Source: Chara braunii (Eukaryota > Streptophyta > Charophyceae > Charales > Characeae). From it: DNA of 22,482 nt. A program made the position numbers and the translations under genes. Positions 17,143 through 22,482 of this stretch are shown in pieces (the stretch's first letter is position 1; every line of letters starts with the position of its first letter). The notes below the pieces were generated by a model. The model was given only the letters and a program-made list of their open reading frames with translations, was not told the origin of the DNA and made no database searches. Location: assembly GCA_003427395.1 (NCBI GenBank), contig BFEA01000064.1:3732221-3754702 (forward strand), read 5' to 3'.

Positions 17143-17540
17143 GTACCTGGTCCTGGCCTACGGGTTAATGGCACAGGCCTGTTGCACAACCAACAGCATA
17201 TAGCCTAGTGAAGCGGGTCCGGTGCAGATCTTGGTGGTAGTAGCATATATATCNAAAGGGACACTGAAGNCTGAGGAGTGGAGGCATCCCGAGGAACAAC
17301 CCCTGGGACAGCCTCGCCGCACAGCCAATACTGCGGCAGCCCCCCCCACTGGTGCCTTCTGGCAGGCTGTGCCCGCGGCACAGTCCACCTTCTTTCGGGT
17401 TCCGGGAGAGATGCGCCGCTGTAACTTTTCAGGTGGGGCAAGGCCCTGCCTACCTGCAGCAAATGGTGGGTTGATACTTCGCTGGTAACACGGTGCCATC
17501 CACAAATTTGCGCAAGAATTCTCGTGTACGAAAATAGGAC

Positions 17541-17543
17541 AAA

Positions 17544-17618
<75 letters not shown>

Positions 17619-17620
17619 AA
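17541..17620. repeat. (AAAT)n microsatellite, about 20 copies
   Basis: A nearly pure aaat run. It may be the 3' simple-repeat tail of a retroposed sequence lying upstream, but no such body was identified. Confidence 0.97.
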
Positions 17621-17641
17621 TAAAACATTCGCCGTAAACCC

Positions 17642-17710
17642 CGGTCTGTATTTTCGACAGTTCATGGGCGTACCAACTGTATCAGGCTGCTGGCTCTTGC
17701 CGGTTCCATG
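17642..17710 (+). repeat. Partial third copy of the dispersed repeat
   Basis: ggtctgtattttcgacagttcatgg... up to gctggctcttgccggt matches the start of the 17825 copy (cctgtatttcaacagttcat ... gggctctcacagccggt). It lacks the A-rich second half. Confidence 0.5.
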
Positions 17711-17824
17711 ACTGATAGCCCTCCCAAGGTCAGGTCCACGGGACTGACCGTCCTAAGTAATTCATATTTGCAGCATCTTGACTCATCTGGTTTCAATGGA
17801 ATTGATACCCAGGCCTGTATTTCA

Positions 17825-18002
17825 ACAGTTCATAGATGTACCCCCTGAGCCAGGCTCCCGGGCTCTCACAGCCGGTCCTGGTACCGGCACCCGGCCGTGT
17901 CCCAAAAATAAGAATCTAATAAAAATTAGCACAAAATAAAAAAGGAGAAGGCATAGAAAACTTAAGTTTCGCGGGAGTGGTTGAAGGAGGGGAAGGACCG
18001 TC
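17825..18002 (+). repeat. Dispersed ~170-bp repeat, copy 2
   Basis: Direct-orientation partner of 16984-17142, about 0.85 kb downstream. It has the same GC-rich first half (ggtcctggtaccggcaccc), followed by gtcccaaaaa, an A-rich run and ggaccgtc. Confidence 0.65.
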
Positions 18003-18572
18003 GAACCCCGCCCATCGGGCCCGTAGCCGGACTCCCCAGCAAAAACTAACGGAGATAGTCCCTCAACCCCTCGGCTTTCCTCCACGGCGCTCCTTTGCTG
18101 CTCGCTGCTGGACTCTATCTCGAGATCCACCTGGTGAAAACACAGTGATGCAACCTATAGGGCTAAGCCCCAACCTGGATTGGTGGTGTGCCACCCAGTA
18201 TGTAAACGGTAACTGTGGCCAGCCTGGGCCTGCAGCAGCAGCGTTATGGCTGCTGCTTGATTTTCCATTCAAATCCACGGCCCCGTACGCGCGCACGTGC
18301 GGTTAGGGGCCGGGTCCTTGCTCGACACGTCACACTTGTGGCCCCCATAATACCGCGCGGAGGCCTAAACCTACGTCTACGGCACCTACGCACCGGCCCT
18401 TGCTATATGAAGGGGTAAACTTCTCCCTTCGGCTGTCGTCGCACCCGCAGCACAAGCGTGCCGCCACCTAGCAAAACCACCCTCTATGGCGCACGCCGTA
18501 TGAACGCAGGTGCACCATGATCAATTCAAATATGAAAGACTTTTCCTAGCCTTAATAAAAAAAAAAAAGGTT
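18003..18572. other. Non-coding stretch
   Basis: No gene recognised. It ends in a short A run (18557-18568). Confidence 0.4.
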
Positions 18573-18590
18573 GTCGGCGGGCATGCCGAC
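18573..18590. other. Perfect hairpin, 6-bp stem, after a poly(A) run
   Basis: GTCGGC (18573-18578) and GCCGAC (18585-18590) enclose gggcat. The preceding A run reads as a T run on the minus strand. Confidence 0.5.
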
Positions 18591-18869
18591 TCTACGGTAT
18601 CAAGAGAAAAAACCATCGCGCGTGCCTCAAAACTGCGAGCCCACACACACTTTGCTCCTAGTCAATCGTCCTATTAGCGTAACTCAACAAATTCTGCCGC
18701 GACTCGTGCGGCACATTTAGATCTTCAAACTTACTTCCTGTTACATGCAAAAACTACCGTGGATACCCTTGTCAGGGTATTCACACCGACAACGGTGCTG
18801 CAAAGTCACCCAAGCGAGCTAACAGTGTTGACTCACCTTCGCCATCCCCCTCAGGCCACTGAGAGTGGT

Positions 18870-18935
18870 AGTGATGGGATTAGAACCCGGCACCTACTTA
18901 GTGCCACTCAGGCATGAAACCTATCAAGGTAGCTG
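18870..18935 (-). repeat. tRNA-derived SINE-like segment, copy 2
   Basis: Minus strand: GGTTCTAATCC (18877-18887) is an exact copy of the B box at 9013-9023. The 45 bases before it (ggtttcatgcctgag...taggtgcc) match the first copy at most positions. An anticodon-like stem GGCAC/GTGCC with a 7-nt loop (taagtag) is perfect here. The A-box region (18921-18931) is decayed. Two copies on opposite strands ~9.9 kb apart point to a dispersed tRNA-derived family. Confidence 0.6.
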
Positions 18936-19311
18936 ACGGGGCACTATAGATGTTTCTGCACAAAGGCTAGTAGGGGTTCTTCGCCCTGTTCTCTTCTGTT
19001 TTTGATCTTGTGGGTAGCTGCTTTGGGCAGGTGGCGGGCATGACCACATATTGGCTTACTCGTTAACACACCGCAACTTTTGCGGGATCGAGGAAGGCCC
19101 CTGTAATGCGATGGAGGAAGAAGCTTTTGGGCCCAATGAAAAGGGCAAGTGGACTGCACGCTGGACTCTTGGTTTACACAGTATTGGCCGGACAGGGGAA
19201 AGAAAACAAAAACAAATCCCCTACATGCTCTAATACGACATTGCTCCGGGCTGACAAGAGAAACGTCCAGGTTTTCAACCAGATCTGCTCCGGGTTTTCA
19301 ACCAAATTCTC
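18936..19311. other. Non-coding or unrecognised LINE 5' remnant
   Basis: Open frames on both strands show no family motif. A 23-bp-period duplication (gttttcaacca at 19271 and 19294) lies just before the first recognisable RT residues. The endonuclease domain expected upstream of a LINE RT is not present. Confidence 0.35.
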
Positions 19312-20760
19312 ATGGACCAACCACTGGGCCCGCGAACAGCTGAGGGTATCATAATACTACTGTGCAAAAAGGGCAACAAAACAAACGTCAGAAACTACCG
19401 ACCAATATCTTTGCTCAATGTCCACGGAGATACTCGCAAAGACACTTGCTCGCCGAATAAATCCCTTCCTAACAAAACTGGTTCACCCAGACCAATCCGG
19501 CTTCATACCGGGCAGACAGGTTCTTGACAACGTAATGACCATATCCCAATCAATTGACTGGATAAGAAATCATAACTTAAACAAGACCGTTATTCTCATC
19601 GATTTCCAAAAGGCGAATGATCGGGTTAATTGGGATTTTGTACAGGCCATGCTAAACAGGGTTAGGGTGCGCCACAACTTTCGTAAAATGGTCCGTGCCC
19701 TATACAGCGCATCCTCAGGGAGAGTGCTGGTGAATGGCCACCCCTCCTCATCCTTCAAGGTCACCCGTTCCTTACGACAGGGGTGTCCACTCGCCCCCTC
19801 CCTGTTTGTAGTTCAACTCGAGGTCTTCCTCAACATGGTCAGGAACCATCCGGACTACACCGGTCTTCAAATTTCTCCAACCTACTCCATCAAAGTATCT
19901 GCCTTAACTGATGATTTCTCTGCTATTACAGATAATAATCCCTCCTCCCTTGCTGCGCTTGAGCAGTGCATCTCTACTTATGAACTAGCCTCCGAAATGA
20001 GAGTGAGTTGGCAAAAATCCATCGCCCTCACTCCAAATGGAGAACCCCTGGCATATGATCTCAGCATTCCGGTTAAACCTGCCTCCGAACCTGAAAGATA
20101 CCTGGGCATCCAGGTCTCCTTCGGGAACCCCTCGGAAGTAGAGAATACCATCACTGAAAATAGGATCAGGGATGTCTGTGCCACTTGGTCCAAAACCCAC
20201 TTCCTGTCTTTATTTGGGAGAGCAACCATCATTAACACGTTCATATCCTAAAAAATCTGGTACATACTGTCGATTCGAGCCCCTTCCCCTGAGTCCTTCA
20301 CCAACATCAGGCGCCTACTGACAAGGCTTCTCTGGAAAGGCAACTCAGAAGCCCAATCAGCCATTAGCAAGGTCAGTTGGAAAAAAATAACAGAAAAGAA
20401 AAAAGCGGGTGGTCTGGGAAACCTGGACCCAGAGATACAGAACAGAGCACTTCTTGCCAAATGGCCTATCCGGGCTCTGACTGCGATAGAGCAACAAGCA
20501 TGGATCACCCTCGCCCAGCACTCACTAGCAATCCAGTGGAACCTCTCGGACCCGGAAGCTGTCTGGGCCGCCTTGCTAATGCGCCCCTTCACATCCAAGC
20601 CTAACACCTCCACTTGGTCCCCCATCCTGAAGGCCTGGAGCAAGATGCTCCCACAACTGCTAGAGGAGCCCAAAACCTCCCAGGAAGTACTCAACTCCCC
20701 TCTTTTTGAGATCCCCTTTATCTGTGACAAAGCTGGGCTCCCCTTTTCCGTGGCAATTTC
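19312..20760 (+). pseudogene. LINE reverse transcriptase domain (broken)
   Basis: The enzyme would copy its own RNA at a nicked chromosomal site. The first block (GIIILLCKKGNKTNVRNYRPISLLN) is in one frame. After a one-base shift near 19417 a 277-residue frame starts at 19418. It carries QSGFIPGRQ (residues 26-34), block A IDFQKANDRV (61-70, catalytic Asp kept, where many families read AFDRV), RQGCPLAP (120-127) and block C LTDDF (163-167). The two catalytic Asp of block C are present but the usual Ala before them is Thr. SLFGRATIINTFIS closes the thumb side before a TAA at 20249-20251. The same frame then continues (KIWYILSIRAPSPESFTNIRRLLTRLLWKG, then GGLGNLDPEIQNRALLAKW) to about 20755. 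Confidence 0.93.
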
Positions 20761-22022
20761 GGTCTCAAGTGGATGCAACGAGGTATATGGCTCATTCGCC
20801 ATATATGGGATCAAGACTCTAAAGAATGGAAAAACATCAACAAGCTTCGCCCACGACTGGCCGGTCTGCAACACTCCGCGTCCCATCTGCAGGAACTTAC
20901 TTTGGCCATCCCCAGTACATGGAAGAATACACTGCGGGAAGCAGATCAACTGTTTCAAGAACAGCAATGGTTCAGGTCCAGAGCATCAGAAGACACCGTC
21001 TTCAGAATCGAGAAGATCAAGGAGGATAACTCGATAGAAGCCTCTGAATGGTTAGCAAGGGGCACAGGGTTCATCCTGATCAAGCCGGCACACCAGATTA
21101 GCACCACAGGCCTGGAGGAAATCAGGGTACAACAAATAGGCAACACGCAAGGCGATCCAGCATTCCGAACTGTTATGCAAGCCACCCCTATAAGTTCCTG
21201 GAAAGTTGACGTTTGCAGGTATGGCTGGTCTATCACAGATGCAACTGGCAGAACCAGCAAAGTCACCATCAAGGACTCCTCCTCCCAAATAGGATATGCT
21301 CTGCACTCTGAAGCTCAGAGTCTCCAAGAAGGCATTACAGCGAATTGGCAGCGCAGGACATCCTCCCTCAAGCTTCAACCACTGGGCCCCAGCTGGGTTT
21401 TGTTCTTTATCCAGCTCATATCGTCGGTACTGGAAACTAAACTTGGGGGCCTTCAGTGGATGCATCTTCACTCCTGCGTTCCTACTGCTCTCTGGTGTGT
21501 TGAGAGAGGAATGGACATTTCTACTCGCTGTGAGATATGTCCCCCCACCCATGCCTGAAGGATTGGCTACACCTCTGGTGGGAATGCGTCATCGCGAGAG
21601 GCTTCTGGGACACCATGAACGCCTGGTGGGCAGAGGCTTACAGTTGTACTGGCTTCTGGAATCAAGACTTCATCATTACAGGGAGACTAAGCCCCCTGCT
21701 AGATGCTCATCAGTTAGCAACAATAGCACAAATATTCAGAGTTAGGATATTCTGGACTCTATGGCTGGCCAGAAGAGATAGACTTTTCACAAGCTCTATA
21801 TCCTCCCCTCACTCTTTATTATCTGGGTTCAGGCACTCAATCAGACTGGACATAATGGCGAACTGGGTCAGAATTAAGCGTCAGACAGGTCATACGGAGA
21901 TATCTAGGAGCCTCTTTCAAAAGAAATGGTCCTCGCCTTTTAAATGGGCAGACCTGAATGACAGTGGTAGAATCTTCTACAACGACTTGTTGTGGGATAA
22001 GCCCACTCTAGGCCCAGCTTAA
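20760..22022 (+). pseudogene. LINE C-terminal region with zf-RVT-like zinc-binding domain (broken)
   Basis: After a frameshift near 20755 the frame continues as FGLKWMQRGIWLIRHIWDQDSKEW and runs open to 21558. Within 21340-21470 the conserved text alternates between frames (SSYRRYWKLNLGAF, then CVPTALWCVERGMDISTRCEIC), which shows at least one more indel. Near 21550 it shifts again into the frame 21537-22022, which gives CLKDWLHLWWECVIARGFWDTMNAWWAE. CEIC ... HLWWEC is the zinc-binding Cys/His pattern that ends many plant LINE ORF2 proteins and is thought to help nucleic-acid binding. The tail (IFWTLWLARRDRLFTS ... NDLLWDKPTLGPA) ends at 22020-22022. Confidence 0.82.
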
Positions 22023-22482
22023 TACTCTGCCTATCTGTTACATGCACAGATATGTGATGTTCGTAATAACCGAGGAACTGCAGTGTGATAAAAAGGACTG
22101 AAATGGACAATGCGGTGAGAGTAGAATCTCGACAGACAATGTGCATTCTCATACATACAAAAGTGCTGAATAGCGCAGGGAAGACTTAGATNCAAAGACT
22201 GACCTGACAAGGACTGACCTCACACACGTAGTACAAGTAGCGAAGCAGAATGCTAGAATACCAATCACGAGCCCAATCAATGTTTGAACTCAGACTAAAC
22301 ATGCATCGTATCCCTCACCAGGTGTGAAGGAGCCTGGCGCTGCATACAGGGAGAAAGCGCCAGGTCCAGACATACACAGACGAAGAGGTAAGGACCAGAC
22401 GAAAGGAGGGGGGGGAGAGATGGGAGTGTCGTTAACACCAAGTCTTGGTCACCAATCCCAAATAACCCCTCGTTGCCATGTC
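22023..22482. other. LINE 3' flank or 3' UTR, non-coding
   Basis: No gene. It contains a 15-bp tandem pair (aagactgacctgac / aaggactgacctcac, about 22195-22223), one ambiguous base at about 22192, a 9-bp-stem hairpin (22333-22364) and a short G run near 22408-22415. Confidence 0.45.
22333..22364. other. Perfect hairpin, 9-bp stem
   Basis: CCTGGCGCT (22333-22341) and AGCGCCAGG (22356-22364) enclose a 14-nt loop. It could be a 3'-UTR recognition hairpin of the LINE, but the distance to the unknown 3' end makes this speculative. Confidence 0.65.

Larger units (their letters stand above)
19312..22022 (+). mobile_element. LINE (non-LTR retrotransposon), 5'-truncated and decayed
   Basis: A reverse transcriptase of the non-LTR type is followed by a long connecting region and a C-terminal zinc-binding domain (zf-RVT type). 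This is the order of the second ORF of plant L1-like elements. There is no endonuclease or ORF1 upstream, as expected from 5' truncation during target-primed reverse transcription, and no RNase H motif was seen. Breaks: a frameshift near 19417, a stop at 20249-20251, and frameshifts near 20755, within about 21340-21470 and near 21550. The 3' end beyond 22022 could not be fixed because no poly(A) or simple-repeat tail was found. Confidence 0.92.

Noticed and set aside
17158-17665. Minus-strand proteins with (LFIY)n repeats
   Set aside because: Produced by the AAAT microsatellite, with no domain outside it.
21052-21552. 166-residue minus-strand open frame
   Set aside because: Antisense shadow of the LINE C-terminal region.

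Overview
The window looks like repeat-rich, non-genic nuclear DNA from a plant-lineage eukaryote. I see no intact cellular gene, operon, Shine-Dalgarno site, rRNA gene or CRISPR array. The only convincing proteins are decayed retrotransposon products: a minus-strand Ty3/gypsy element at the left edge and a plus-strand LINE at the right edge. The style of the Gag N-terminus (a Q/A/E-rich coiled coil before the capsid) and of the polymerase recalls elements of charophyte algae such as Chara. That attribution is from memory and is only moderately likely.

Layout. 1-3403 (minus): Ty3/gypsy gag-protease-RT, cut by the window edge and broken by at least five in-frame stops and several frameshifts. 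3420-4150: diverged short tandem repeats. 4150-9000: mostly non-coding, with a 53-bp G tract, a 13-bp tandem repeat and two copies of a ~270-bp dispersed repeat. 8962-9035: a tRNA-derived, SINE-like segment with a relative on the minus strand near 18.87-18.93 kb. 9.2-9.6 kb: two foldback structures. 11.24-13.11 kb: an extremely hairpin-dense block. It starts with small perfect palindromes, continues with five ~120-bp units in an alternating A/B pattern that each carry a hairpin or its remnant, and ends with seven hairpins that share one loop sequence but have different, mutually compensated stems. 13.37-13.47 kb: further hairpins and a tRNA-like cloverleaf. 14788-15029: a sequencing-library artefact, in which a Nextera mate-pair junction adapter lies between two identical 102-bp copies. 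15.05-18.0 kb: microsatellites and short dispersed repeats. 19312-22022 (plus): a 5'-truncated LINE with RT and a C-terminal zinc-binding domain, broken by a stop and several frameshifts.

The best candidate for something undescribed is the shared-loop hairpin family at 12372-13098. Seven copies keep a ~20-nt loop almost unchanged while their stem arms differ completely and still pair. Duplication alone does not predict this pattern. It fits either a selected RNA/DNA structure or a mobile hairpin. Isolated ambiguous bases (N) and the adapter show that this is draft assembly sequence, so local details need checking against reads.
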